A model generated the notes under the pieces. That model made no database searches. It saw nothing but the letters and a program-made list of their open reading frames with translations, and had not been told where the DNA came from. A stretch of DNA of 64,000 bases from Phytoactinopolyspora limicola (GTDB taxonomy: Bacteria > Actinomycetota > Actinomycetes > Jiangellales > Jiangellaceae). The DNA is taken from positions 186,001 through 250,000 of the forward strand of contig NZ_JAAOEN010000004.1 of NCBI RefSeq assembly GCF_011320225.1. The letters run 5' to 3'. A program made the translations under genes and the position numbers. This document shows, piece after piece, positions 54,431-63,370 of the stretch. Numbering within the stretch: position 1 is the first letter of the stretch; each line of letters opens with the position of its first letter.

Positions 54431-55339
54431 TCACAGCTCGACGTGCCCATGGACGCCGAGCACCGCCGGGCCGGTGAGGAGCAGTTCACCATCGGCGCGT
54501 TCGGTAACCAGAAGACGACCACCGGGTACGTCGACGGTGTACACGGCGCCACTGGCGCCGTCCCGCGCCATCGCCGCCCATGCGGCCGCACACACACCGG
54601 TGCCGCACGATCGAGTCTCACCGACGCCACGCTCCCAGACCCTGAGGGCGAGGTGTCGTTCTCCACGGCGCACGACGAACTCGACGTTGGCGCCTTCGGG
54701 AAAAACCGGTTCCGGGCTCAGGACCGGCGCACCGGTCAACATACCCAGCTGAACCAGTGCCGGGATGTCGTCGACCGCACGGTTCGGGTCGCCCCGTTGG
54801 GGGTCGGCGTCCGGGACAGCGTCGTCGTCGAGAAAAATGACAGCGTGCGGGTTGGGCACCGCGACGGGCACCGCCGGCCAGGAGCGCTCACCCATGGTCA
54901 CCGTCACGCCGGTAGATCCGGGTAGATCGGCGGGGCCCTGCCCCATCGGCGCGGCCGGCCCCATCTCGACGGTGTACTCGCCGTCGGCCTCGGCCCGCAC
55001 GGTGCGGTTGCCGCCACGGGTGGCCACCGTCAGTACCTTTCCTTCCACGAGGCCCGCATCGAGGAGGTAGGCGGCCATCACCCGCACACCGTTGCCGCAC
55101 ATCTCGGCGAGGGTGCCGTCGGCATTGCGGTAGTCCATGAACCACTCGGCCGGACCGGAGCCTGGTCGGGCTGGTACTACCCGGATGAGGCCATCGGCGC
55201 CAATACCCGCGTAGCGGTCGGTGAGCCGGCGCACCGTCGGTGCGTCGAGTACGTCACCGAACACGTCGGCAGGGTCAGGCACCACGACGAAGTCGTTCTC
55301 CGTGCCGTGGCCCTTGACGAATTCCGCTCGCACGCCCAT
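54431..55339 (-). CDS. dapF: Diaminopimelate epimerase
   Basis: Converts LL- to meso-diaminopimelate for lysine and for the MurE reaction, 302 residues. The two active-site Cys are in MCGNGVRVMAAYL and SCGTGVCAAAWA; FVKGHGTENDFVVVPD, DGLIRV and NPHAVIF are conserved. ATG at 55339 is preceded by GGAG at about 9 nt; a GTG at 55354 is in frame. Starts 26 bp after the miaA stop, same strand. Confidence 0.93.
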   Translation of the reverse strand: MGVRAEFVKGHGTENDFVVVPDPADVFGDVLDAPTVRRLTDRYAGIGADGLIRVVPARPGSGPAEWFMDYRNADGTLAEMCGNGVRVMAAYLLDAGLVEGKVLTVATRGGNRTVRAEADGEYTVEMGPAAPMGQGPADLPGSTGVTVTMGERSWPAVPVAVPNPHAVIFLDDDAVPDADPQRGDPNRAVDDIPALVQLGMLTGAPVLSPEPVFPEGANVEFVVRRGERHLALRVWERGVGETRSCGTGVCAAAWAAMARDGASGAVYTVDVPGGRLLVTERADGELLLTGPAVLGVHGHVEL

Positions 55340-55365
55340 GTGCCCATTCTCCACGACATCTCCGG

Positions 55366-56295
55366 CTACGCCGATCCGGTGCCCGGCACCTGCACGGCCG
55401 TCAGCGACGCGGCCGTCCCGGCAAGATCATCCGCGTCGAACGGTAGCCACGTGATGCGCTCGTCCTTGCGGAACCACGAGTCCTGACGCCGCGCGAATCG
55501 ACGAGTGGCCCGGATCGTTTCCTCGCGTGCCTCATCCTCGGTACATTCGCCGGCGAGGAAGGCCAGCACCTGTGCGTACCCCAACGCACGTGCGGCCGTG
55601 CGCCCCTGCCGAAGTCCGTGTTGCTCCAGCTGCCGGACCTCGTCGACCAGGCCGGCGGCCCACATCGCGTATACCCGCTGCTCGATCCGTTCGTCGAGCC
55701 GCGGTCGGGGCACGTCCAGGCCGATCTGAACGACGGAGTCGTGGGCATATTCACGGGCCGGCAGCGTCGCGCTGAACGGGCGGCCGGTCAGTTGAACCAC
55801 CTCCAACGCCCGAATCACCCGCCGGGTGTTGCTCGGCAAGATGGCCGCCGCGGCCTGCGGGTCGACGACGGCCAGGCGTTCGTGCATCCGGCCCGCCCCG
55901 ACGGTGGCCAGCTCGGCCTCCAGCGCGGCCCGAAGTTCCGGATCAGTACCCGGAAACTCGAACCGGTCGAGGATCGCCCGCATATACAGAGCACTGCCAC
56001 CGACCACCACCGGCACCACACCACGCTCGCGGCAATCGGAGATCGCGGTCCGGGCCATGTGCTGGAACTCGGCGACGGTGGCCGGTTCGGTTACGTCCAG
56101 CACATCGAGTAGGTGGTGCGGCACACCACGCCGCTCGCTTGGCGAGACCTTCGCGGTGCCGATGTCCATGCCGCGGTACACCTGCATGGAGTCCGCGTTC
56201 ACGACCTCGCCACCCAGCCGCAGGGCCAACCCGATGGCGGCGTCGCTCTTGCCGGCCGCGGTTGGTCCAACGACGGCGACGATAGGTGGCTGCAT
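55366..56295 (-). CDS. miaA: tRNA dimethylallyltransferase
   Basis: Transfers an isopentenyl group to A37 of tRNAs reading UNN codons, 309 residues. P-loop VVGPTAAGKSDAAIGLAL (8-25), NADSMQVYRGMDIGTAK, GVPHHLLDVLD, GGSALYMRAILDRF and the C-terminal WFRKDERITWLPFD. ATG at 56295 has GGTGA 8 nt upstream; a GTG four codons earlier is also possible. First of the miaA-dapF-hflX run. Confidence 0.93.
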   Translation of the reverse strand: MQPPIVAVVGPTAAGKSDAAIGLALRLGGEVVNADSMQVYRGMDIGTAKVSPSERRGVPHHLLDVLDVTEPATVAEFQHMARTAISDCRERGVVPVVVGGSALYMRAILDRFEFPGTDPELRAALEAELATVGAGRMHERLAVVDPQAAAAILPSNTRRVIRALEVVQLTGRPFSATLPAREYAHDSVVQIGLDVPRPRLDERIEQRVYAMWAAGLVDEVRQLEQHGLRQGRTAARALGYAQVLAFLAGECTEDEAREETIRATRRFARRQDSWFRKDERITWLPFDADDLAGTAASLTAVQVPGTGSA

Positions 56296-56437
56296 CTTCG
56301 CGTTCACCGTCCCAGTTTCACATTTCGCCACCACGACGGGAGCCCACGCTGGCCATGGCGGCGCCGGTCGGGTTCCGCCGTTCCGGTTGTGAACGATCTT
56401 TTCGCGGCGTATCAACAAAAGTGACAGCAGAACGGGC

Positions 56438-56482
56438 TAGTGCCCTGCGTGGGCGACAAGAGACTTCCCACGCAGGGCACTA
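56438..56482. repeat. 16-bp perfect inverted repeat in a divergent promoter region
   Basis: 56438-56453 (TAGTGCCCTGCGTGGG) is exactly complementary to 56467-56482, with a 13-nt loop. It lies between divergent miaA and the small MT0933-like gene, where a terminator would not be expected. The remaining bases of 56296-56539 show no further feature. Confidence 0.8.
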
Positions 56483-56539
56483 ATCTCCTCGTGGCCACGT
56501 CGGTGACCCGGGGACAACCTGAGGCGAGGTGAGGGGCCG

Positions 56540-56752
56540 ATGGGCTTCGACAAGATGAAGGACCAGCTCAGCGACGCGATGTCCAAGAACTCGGACAAAC
56601 TCGGCGACGGCATCGACAAAGCCGCCGACTTCGTCGACGACAAAACCGGTGGCAAGCACACCGACAAGATCGATTCCGCGGCTGACAAAGCGAAGGGCCT
56701 GCTCGGCCAGGACAACGACGACCCGGACCAGCCCACCCGTAACACCCGGTGA
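56540..56752 (+). CDS. Small MT0933/CsbD-like antitoxin-family protein
   Basis: 70 residues, hydrophilic and helical, beginning MGFDKMKDQLSDAMSKNSDK and containing FVDDKTGGKHTDKID; the DKTGGKxTDKID core is typical of the actinobacterial MT0933-like (Rv0909) antitoxin family. In M. tuberculosis Rv0909 sits beside a toxin gene, but no such partner is near here, so an antitoxin role is unsafe. ATG with GAGG upstream (CGAGGTGAGG). The stop codon lies inside a repeat. Confidence 0.8.
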   Translation: MGFDKMKDQLSDAMSKNSDKLGDGIDKAADFVDDKTGGKHTDKIDSAADKAKGLLGQDNDDPDQPTRNTR

Positions 56753-56873
56753 TCGTTGCCGTTATTGTGTCGTCACCTTCCGGTGATCGAACCCAGAATC
56801 GGGTCGCTATAGCGACACAATAACGGCAACGATCACCGGTGGGTAGCGACGCAATAACGGCAACGATCACCGG
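56746..56873. repeat. 27-bp repeat in three copies between convergent genes
   Basis: Copy 1 (56746-56772, plus orientation) is the exact inverse complement of copy 2 (56813-56839); copy 3 (56847-56873) repeats copy 2 with one mismatch. Core word: AACGGCAACGATCACCGG. Copies 1 and 2 can form a 27-bp hairpin. Copy 1 contains the stop codon of the small gene; copy 3 ends 22 bp before the ahcY stop, so the structure may terminate both. Confidence 0.9.
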
Positions 56874-56894
56874 GTCGCATGCGGGTGAGGGATC

Positions 56895-58376
56895 TCAGTA
56901 GCGGTAGTGGTCCGGCTTGTACGGGCCGTCCACATCGACACCGATGTACTCGGCCTGGTCCTTGCGGAGCGTGGTGAGCTTGCCGCCGAGCGCCTCGAGG
57001 TGGATCCGGGCAACCTTCTCGTCCAGGTGCTTCGGCAACAGGTACACCTGGTCGGTGCCGTATTCACCCTGCTTCGTGAACAGTTCGATCTGCGCGATCG
57101 TCTGGTCGGAGAAGGAGTTGGACATGACGAACGACGGGTGCCCGGTGGCGTTGCCCAAGTTCAGCAGCCGGCCCTCGGAGAGCACGATGATCGAGTGGCC
57201 GTCGGGGAAGGTCCACTCGTCGACCTGCGGCTTGATGGTGACCCGCTTGACGCCGGGATAACGCTCGAGCTCCGCGATCTGGATCTCGTTGTCGAAGTGG
57301 CCGATGTTGCCGACGATGGCCTGGTGCTTCATCTTCTCCATGTGCTCGATGGTGATGACGTCTTTGTTGCCGGTGGTCGTGATGATGATGTCGGCCTGGT
57401 CGAGCACGTCGTCGAGAACAGCCACCTGGTAGCCATCCATCGCCGCCTGCAGCGCGCAGATCGGGTCGATCTCGGTGACGATCACCCGGGCGCCCTGGCC
57501 ACGCAGCGACTCCGCGCTGCCCTTGCCGACGTCGCCGTAGCCGCAGATCACCGCGGTCTTGCCACCGATGAGCACGTCGGTGGCCCGGTTGATGCCGTCC
57601 ACCAGCGAGTGCCGGCAGCCGTACTTGTTGTCGAACTTCGACTTGGTGACGGCGTCGTTGACGTTGATGGCCGGGAAGAGCAACTCCCCCGCCTCAGCCA
57701 GCTGGTAGAGGCGGTGCACACCGGTGGTGGTCTCCTCGGTGACACCCTTGATGCCCGAGGCGATGGTGGTCCACTTCGAGCCGTCCGCGGCCAGCGAGGC
57801 ACGCAGCAGCTCGAGAAAGACCTGCCACTCCTCCGGGTCGTTCTCGCCAGCGGCGGGCACCGCGCCGGCCTTCTCGAACTCCACACCCTTGTGCACCAGC
57901 AGCGTCGCGTCGCCACCGTCGTCGAGGATCATGTTCGGGCCGTCGCCGCCCGGCCAGGTCAGCATCTGCTCCGTGCACCACCAGTACTCGGGCAGCGACT
58001 CACCCTTCCACGCGTACACCGGGGTGCCGGCAGGTGCGTCCTTCGTGCCGTTCGCACCGACAACAACAGCCGCGGCCGCGTGGTCCTGGGTGGAGAAGAT
58101 GTTGCAGCTGGCCCAGCGGACCTCGGCGCCGAGCTCCACCAGCGTCTCGATCAGCACGGCGGTCTGGATGGTCATGTGCAGCGAACCGGACACCCGGGCA
58201 CCCTTGAGCGGCGCCTTACCCGAGTACTCCTTGCGCAGCGCCATCAGCCCAGGCATCTCGTGTTCGGCCAGTCGGATCTCGTTGCGGCCGAACTCGGCAA
58301 GCGACAGATCGGCGACGGCGAAGTCGACACCGTTGATCGTCTGCTTCGGTACGGACGGACTGAACGTGGCGGTCAT
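56895..58376 (-). CDS. ahcY: S-adenosylhomocysteine hydrolase
   Basis: NAD-dependent enzyme splitting SAH into adenosine and homocysteine, 493 residues, the long form with the insert found in mycobacteria. NAD-binding [43 protein letters not shown], and the C-terminal [16 protein letters not shown] and [11 protein letters not shown] with AAAGGAG upstream. Cotranscription with metH (152 bp upstream) is plausible: MetH uses its homocysteine product. Confidence 0.96.
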   Translation of the reverse strand: MTATFSPSVPKQTINGVDFAVADLSLAEFGRNEIRLAEHEMPGLMALRKEYSGKAPLKGARVSGSLHMTIQTAVLIETLVELGAEVRWASCNIFSTQDHAAAAVVVGANGTKDAPAGTPVYAWKGESLPEYWWCTEQMLTWPGGDGPNMILDDGGDATLLVHKGVEFEKAGAVPAAGENDPEEWQVFLELLRASLAADGSKWTTIASGIKGVTEETTTGVHRLYQLAEAGELLFPAINVNDAVTKSKFDNKYGCRHSLVDGINRATDVLIGGKTAVICGYGDVGKGSAESLRGQGARVIVTEIDPICALQAAMDGYQVAVLDDVLDQADIIITTTGNKDVITIEHMEKMKHQAIVGNIGHFDNEIQIAELERYPGVKRVTIKPQVDEWTFPDGHSIIVLSEGRLLNLGNATGHPSFVMSNSFSDQTIAQIELFTKQGEYGTDQVYLLPKHLDEKVARIHLEALGGKLTTLRKDQAEYIGVDVDGPYKPDHYRY

Positions 58377-58459
58377 ATCCTTGTGCTCCTTTTAGCGCGG
58401 CGGTCATTTCTAGCTTAGGCGTTGGGTGGAGAATCGCCGGTCAGGGCGCGGACGGGCTT

Positions 58460-58482
58460 CGAGGGCAACGAAGGAGCCCTCG
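58460..58482 (-). terminator. Hairpin between metH and ahcY
   Basis: CGAGGGC (58460-58466) pairs with GCCCTCG (58476-58482), 9-nt loop. It could end or attenuate the metH transcript before ahcY. No T-run follows, so it is a weak call; it does not match the SAH riboswitch core. Confidence 0.4.
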
Positions 58483-58528
58483 CGGGCGGGATCGGCGATG
58501 CTCCGCCCAACACCGCCCGCTGCGCTGA

Positions 58529-61500
58529 CTAAGTGTTGAAATATTTTGCCTCCGGGTGGTGAACAACGAACGCGTCGGTTGACTGTTCGGGATGTAACTG
58601 GTGCTCGTCGGAGAGTTTGACGCCAATCCGGTCCGGTTCAAGCAGGTCGACGATCTTCGTCCGGTCCTCGAGATCGGGGCAGGCGCCGTAGCCCAGCGAG
58701 AACCGCGCTCCGCGATATCCGAGCCGGAAGAACTCGGTGATGTCGTCGGCATCCTCAGATGCCACCGGGACCCCGCCTTCGAACAGCAGCTCTTCGCGCA
58801 CCCGACGATGCCAATACTCGGCGAGGGCCTCGGTGAGCTGCACCCCAAGCCCGTGTACCTCGAGGTAATCCCGGTAGGAGTCCTGACCGAACAGCTCATT
58901 GGCGAAGTCGGCGATGGGCTGCCCCATGGTGACCAGCTGTAAGGGCAGAACGTCGACCTGTCCGGACTGTTCGGCCAGCTCGCGTGGGCGGAAGAAGTCG
59001 GCCAGGCAGAGCCGGCGGTCCCGGCGCTGGCGCGGGAAGGTGAAGCGCAGCCGCTCCGCCGCACCGGCGTCGGGTTCGGCGAGCACAACGACGTCGTTGC
59101 CATCGGATACACAGGGGAAATACCCGTAGACGACGGCGGCGTGCGCGAGGATGCCATCAGTGGTCAGGCGGTCCAGCCAGGCCCGCAGCCGCGGCCGGCC
59201 CTCGCTCTCCACCAGTTCCTCGTACGACGGCCCGTCGCCACCTTTCGCGCCACGCAGCCCCCACTGCCCCAGGAAGGTGGCGCGCTCGTCGAGCATGGCC
59301 GAGTAGTCCGCGAGTGGTACACCGCGTACGACGCGGGAACCCCAGAACGGCGGGGCCGGTACCGCGATGTCCGCGGCGACGTCGGAGCGCCCGGTGTCGT
59401 CAACGTTGGGCTCACCGGAGCCACCAGCGGCTTCCCGCGCGGCGATGATCTTCTTCGACCGCTCGCGCCGCTGCTTGCGCTCGGCCCGTTTGCGCTCCAA
59501 CTCGTCGTCGACCTCGACCGCACCACCACGCTTGCGGGTCATGATCGAGTCCATCAGCCGCAGGCCCTCGAAGGCGTCGCGGGCGTAGTTGACCTCACCG
59601 TGGAAGATGTCGGCGAGATCGTCCTCGACGTAGGCGCGGTTGAGCGCCGCACCACCGAGCACCACCGGCCAAGTGTCGGCGACCCCCCTGGAGTTCATCT
59701 CCTCCAGGTTCTCCTTCATGATCACCGTTGATTTGACCAGCAGGCCGGACATGCCGATGACGTCGGCCTCGTGTTCGTTGGCGGCATCGAGGATCGCGTT
59801 GATCGGCTGTTTGATGCCGATGTTGACGACCTCGTAGCCGTTGTTCGTCAGGATGATGTCGACCAGGTTCTTGCCGATGTCGTGGACGTCACCTTTAACC
59901 GTGGCCAGCACGATCCGGCCCTTGCCACCGCTGTCGTCCTTCTCCATGTGTGGTTCGAGGTGCGCGACGGCAGCCTTCATCACCTCGGCCGACTGCAAGA
60001 CGAACGGCAGCTGCATCTGGCCGGATCCGAACAGCTCACCAACGGTCTTCATGCCGGCCAGCAGGGTGTCGTTGATGATGTCGAGCGGCTTGCGTTCCTG
60101 CATGGACTCGTCGAGATCGTCCTCGAGCCCGTTGCGCTCACCGTCGACGATGCGCCGTTCCAGCCGCTCGCCCAACGGAAGTGCCGCCAGCTCCTCGGCG
60201 CGGGATTGCCGGCTCGATGCGGCGGTTGCTCCCTCGAACAACTCCATCAACCGCTGCAAGGGGTCGTACCCCTCCCGCCGGCGGTCGTAGATGAGGTCGA
60301 GCGCCACCTCGCGGTGCTCGTCGGGAATCCGGGCCATCGGCAGGATCTTCGACGCGTGCACGATGGCAGTCGACAGACCCGCCTCGACGCATTCGTGCAG
60401 GAACACCGAGTTGAGCACCTGTCGAGCCGCGGAGTTCAGGCCGAACGAGACGTTCGAGATCCCCAGAGTGGTCTGAACCCCCGGATACTCGCTGGTGAGC
60501 TGGCGGATCGCCTCGATGGTCTCGATGCCGTCGCGGCGAACCTCCTCCTGCCCAGTCGAGATGGGGAAAACCAAGCAGTCGACGACGACGTCTTCGACCG
60601 CCATCCCCCAGTTGGTGGTGAGATCCTCGATCAACCGCCGAGCCACCCGCACCTTCCACTCCGCGGTACGGGCCTGGCCTTCTTCGTCGATACACGTGCC
60701 GACGACGGCGGCGCCGTGCTCGGCGGCGATCTGCATGGCTCGGTGGAACCGCGACTCCGGTCCGTCGCCATCCTCGTAGTTCACCGAGTTGATCACGCAT
60801 CGGCCACCGATGCGTTCCAGGCCGGCGCGGATCACCTCGGGTTCGGTGGAATCCAACATGATGGGCAACGTGGACGCCGTCGCCAGGCGCGAGGCGAGCT
60901 CGTCCATGTCGGCGACGCCGTCGCGGCCCACGTAGTCGACGTTCAGGTCGATCAGGTGGGCACCCTCGCGGGTCTGGGCCCGCGCGATCTCGACGCAGTC
61001 TTCCCACCGCTCCTCGACCATGGCCTCACGAAACGCCTTGGACCCAGTGGCGTTGCTGCGCTCGCCCACCATGAGCACGCTGGCATCCTGCCGGAACGGC
61101 ACCGACTGATACACCGACGAGACGGCTGCCTCGGAGCGCGGTGCACGCTCTGATGCGACCAGCCCGGACACCGCCTCGACCACATGTCGGAGGTGTTCAG
61201 GTGTGGTGCCGCAGCAGCCACCCACCATCCGGGTACCGAAATCGGTGACGAACCCGGCCAACGCCTCGGCCAGCCCTTCGGGCCCGAGTGGGTACACCGC
61301 ACCGTTGGGCCCGATCTCCGGGAGCCCAGCGTTCGGCATGACCGACAGCGGTATCTGAGCGTTCTGCGCCAGGTATCGCAGGTGCTCGCCCATCTCGGCC
61401 GGGCCGGTGGCGCAGTTCATGCCGATCATGTCGATGCCAAGGGGCGCCAGCGCCGTCAACGCCGCACCGATCTCGCTACCCACCAGCATGGTGCCGGTCG

Positions 61501-62110
61501 TCTCGACGGTCACCTGCGCCACGATCGGCACGTGCCGGCCCTCCGCCCGCATCGCCCGCTTGGCCCCCAGCACGGCCGCCTTGGTCTGGAGCAGATCTTG
61601 ACTCGTCTCGACCAACACGACGTCGATGCCACCGGCCAACATGCCGCGGACCTGTTCGATATACGCGTCGCGGATCATTGCATAGGTGATGTGCCCCAGC
61701 GTCGGCAGCTTGGTGCCCGGGCCGACCGAGCCGAGCACGAACCTCGGCTTGTCCGGCGTGGAGAACTCGTCGGCGGCCTGCCGAGCCAGCCGGGCACCGG
61801 CCTCAGCCAGTTCCAGGATCCGGTCCGGGATGTCGTACTCCCCCAGATTCGGCAGGTTGGTACCGAACGTGTTGGTCTCGATCAGGTCGGATCCCGCTTC
61901 GAGGAAACCGCGGTGTACCTCGAGAACGGCGTCCGGACGCGTCACATTGAGGATCTCGTTGCAGCCTTCGAGGCCGGCGAAGTCGTCGAGGGTGAGATCC
62001 TGCGCCTGCAGTTGGGTGCCCATCGCACCGTCGGCCACCAACACCCGTTGGTGCAACGCCTCCAGGAACGGGCTGCGCACCCCGGTCTGCCCCTCAGCCA
62101 CGGCACTCAC
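58529..62110 (-). CDS. metH: Cobalamin-dependent methionine synthase
   Basis: Methylates homocysteine to methionine through methylcobalamin, about 1193 residues. Order of domains: homocysteine-binding with zinc ligands (MNCATGP, GGCCGTTPEHLR), pterin-binding (LIDLNVDYVGRDGVADM; CVINSVNYEDG), B12-binding with the His motif DVHDIGKNLVDI, and the SAM-dependent reactivation domain (ELFGQDSYRDYLEVHGLG, GYGACPDLEDRTKI). I prefer the GTG at 62110, which has GGAGG 8 nt upstream; an ATG at 62131 is in frame. Confidence 0.95.
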   Translation of the reverse strand: MSAVAEGQTGVRSPFLEALHQRVLVADGAMGTQLQAQDLTLDDFAGLEGCNEILNVTRPDAVLEVHRGFLEAGSDLIETNTFGTNLPNLGEYDIPDRILELAEAGARLARQAADEFSTPDKPRFVLGSVGPGTKLPTLGHITYAMIRDAYIEQVRGMLAGGIDVVLVETSQDLLQTKAAVLGAKRAMRAEGRHVPIVAQVTVETTGTMLVGSEIGAALTALAPLGIDMIGMNCATGPAEMGEHLRYLAQNAQIPLSVMPNAGLPEIGPNGAVYPLGPEGLAEALAGFVTDFGTRMVGGCCGTTPEHLRHVVEAVSGLVASERAPRSEAAVSSVYQSVPFRQDASVLMVGERSNATGSKAFREAMVEERWEDCVEIARAQTREGAHLIDLNVDYVGRDGVADMDELASRLATASTLPIMLDSTEPEVIRAGLERIGGRCVINSVNYEDGDGPESRFHRAMQIAAEHGAAVVGTCIDEEGQARTAEWKVRVARRLIEDLTTNWGMAVEDVVVDCLVFPISTGQEEVRRDGIETIEAIRQLTSEYPGVQTTLGISNVSFGLNSAARQVLNSVFLHECVEAGLSTAIVHASKILPMARIPDEHREVALDLIYDRRREGYDPLQRLMELFEGATAASSRQSRAEELAALPLGERLERRIVDGERNGLEDDLDESMQERKPLDIINDTLLAGMKTVGELFGSGQMQLPFVLQSAEVMKAAVAHLEPHMEKDDSGGKGRIVLATVKGDVHDIGKNLVDIILTNNGYEVVNIGIKQPINAILDAANEHEADVIGMSGLLVKSTVIMKENLEEMNSRGVADTWPVVLGGAALNRAYVEDDLADIFHGEVNYARDAFEGLRLMDSIMTRKRGGAVEVDDELERKRAERKQRRERSKKIIAAREAAGGSGEPNVDDTGRSDVAADIAVPAPPFWGSRVVRGVPLADYSAMLDERATFLGQWGLRGAKGGDGPSYEELVESEGRPRLRAWLDRLTTDGILAHAAVVYGYFPCVSDGNDVVVLAEPDAGAAERLRFTFPRQRRDRRLCLADFFRPRELAEQSGQVDVLPLQLVTMGQPIADFANELFGQDSYRDYLEVHGLGVQLTEALAEYWHRRVREELLFEGGVPVASEDADDITEFFRLGYRGARFSLGYGACPDLEDRTKIVDLLEPDRIGVKLSDEHQLHPEQSTDAFVVHHPEAKYFNT

Positions 62111-62224
62111 CTCCCGGCCCTCCGACACCATTGTGGTCCACTACCAGCTCGAACGTGATGGCGTTGTAGCTAGCCTGCACGTACATCCTTCCTCGTCGTC
62201 CCTGTACGGCCCGCGTCCGACGCC

Positions 62225-62263
62225 GGTCGGACATCCAACGGCGCTGGTCGGACGTCCAACGCC
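62225..62263. repeat. 18-bp direct repeat upstream of metH
   Basis: GGTCGGACATCCAACGGC (62225-62242) recurs as GGTCGGACGTCCAACGCC (62246-62263). It lies in the 198-bp gap between adoK and metH, a possible site for a regulator, or chance duplication. No cobalamin riboswitch features are seen here. Confidence 0.5.
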
Positions 62264-62308
62264 GCCGGTCGCTTCCAGCTCCGCGTCCAGCGCCTGCGTA
62301 CCGCTGGT

Positions 62309-63289
62309 TCAGGACGCGGGGAACAGAGTGCTGATCTCGGCCGTGGCGTCCTCGCCGTAGGCATCGGCGAACCGCCGAGCGATCACCTCCGGCCGTACCT
62401 CGTAATCCTGCCCACCGAGTGTTTCCAGCACGGTGGTCGCCAACACGCTTCCGACCTGCATCGACCGCTCGATCGAAAGATCACGGGCCTGCCCCGTGAA
62501 GAAGCCGACCCGGAAGGCGTCACCGATGCCCGTGGGGTCGACCTCGTGTTTAGCCGGCACGCTGGGCACCGTCACGGCCGAGCCGTCGTGACGTTCCAGC
62601 CGAGCTCCAGCCGCGCCGAGCGTGGTCATCCACGCATCCACCCGGCCGAGGACGTCGGCTTCGGTCCAGCCCGTCTTCTCCAGCAACAGGCCGTGCTCGT
62701 ACTCGTTGGTGAACAGGTAGGCAGCGCCGTCGACCAGCTGGCGCAGCTCGTCGCCGGTCATCCGGGCGACCTGTTGCCCGACGTCGGCGACGAACCGGTA
62801 CCCGCGGTCCCGGCACTCCTGGGTGTGCCGGAGCATCGCCATCGGATCGTTCGGGCAGATCAGGACGAGGTCCAGGCCACCGGACCGCTCGGCCGTCGGC
62901 GCCAGCTCGATCTCGCGGGCGTCGGCCATCGCACCCGCGTAGAACGACGCGATCTGGTTCTGCGTCTCGTCGGTGGTGCAGATGAACCGTGCGGTGTGTT
63001 TGTCGTCCGAGATGAGCACCGAGTCGGTATCGACGCCGTGGGCCTGCAAGAACTGCTGGTACTCACCGAAGTCGCGGCCCACCGCCCCGATCAGGAGTGG
63101 CGTCAACCCCAGCTTGGCGAAGCCGAGGGCGATGTTCCCGGCGGTTCCGCCGCGGCGGATGTCGAGGTGATCGATCAAGAAGGACAGCGACAGCTGATCG
63201 AGCCGGTCAGTCACGAACTGATCGGCGAACCTCCCCGGAAACACCATGAGATGGTCGGTGGCGATGGAGCCGGTTACTGCGATACGCAC
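62309..63289 (-). CDS. adoK: Adenosine kinase (PfkB family)
   Basis: Phosphorylates adenosine to AMP, 326 residues. Start MRIAVTGSIATDHLMVFPGR and the blocks LDQLSLSFLIDHLDI, GGTAGNIALGFAKLG, KHTARFICTTDETQNQIASFY match mycobacterial AdoK closely; DPTGIGDAFRVGF holds the catalytic Asp. It clears the adenosine made by AhcY and so pulls that reversible reaction forward. It lies 81 bp after metK and 198 bp before metH. Confidence 0.94.
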   Translation of the reverse strand: MRIAVTGSIATDHLMVFPGRFADQFVTDRLDQLSLSFLIDHLDIRRGGTAGNIALGFAKLGLTPLLIGAVGRDFGEYQQFLQAHGVDTDSVLISDDKHTARFICTTDETQNQIASFYAGAMADAREIELAPTAERSGGLDLVLICPNDPMAMLRHTQECRDRGYRFVADVGQQVARMTGDELRQLVDGAAYLFTNEYEHGLLLEKTGWTEADVLGRVDAWMTTLGAAGARLERHDGSAVTVPSVPAKHEVDPTGIGDAFRVGFFTGQARDLSIERSMQVGSVLATTVLETLGGQDYEVRPEVIARRFADAYGEDATAEISTLFPAS

Positions 63290-63370
63290 GGGGTCTCTTC
63301 TCCTCGTCGTCGGCGTGGGTCAACCGCGAGCGGGTGCTGGCGGCGGGCCGCAGGGATGCGGGCCGGCGCC

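Noticed and set aside
56540-56752. Toxin-antitoxin pair
   Set aside because: Only the antitoxin-family-like small gene is present; neighbours are miaA and ahcY, and no toxin frame is found.
58377-58528. SAH riboswitch before ahcY
   Set aside because: The gap holds a hairpin, but the conserved SAH riboswitch core and pseudoknot are not visible.
62111-62308. Cobalamin riboswitch before metH (also checked before nrdJ)
   Set aside because: No B12-box-like segment and the gaps are short; nothing beyond short direct repeats.
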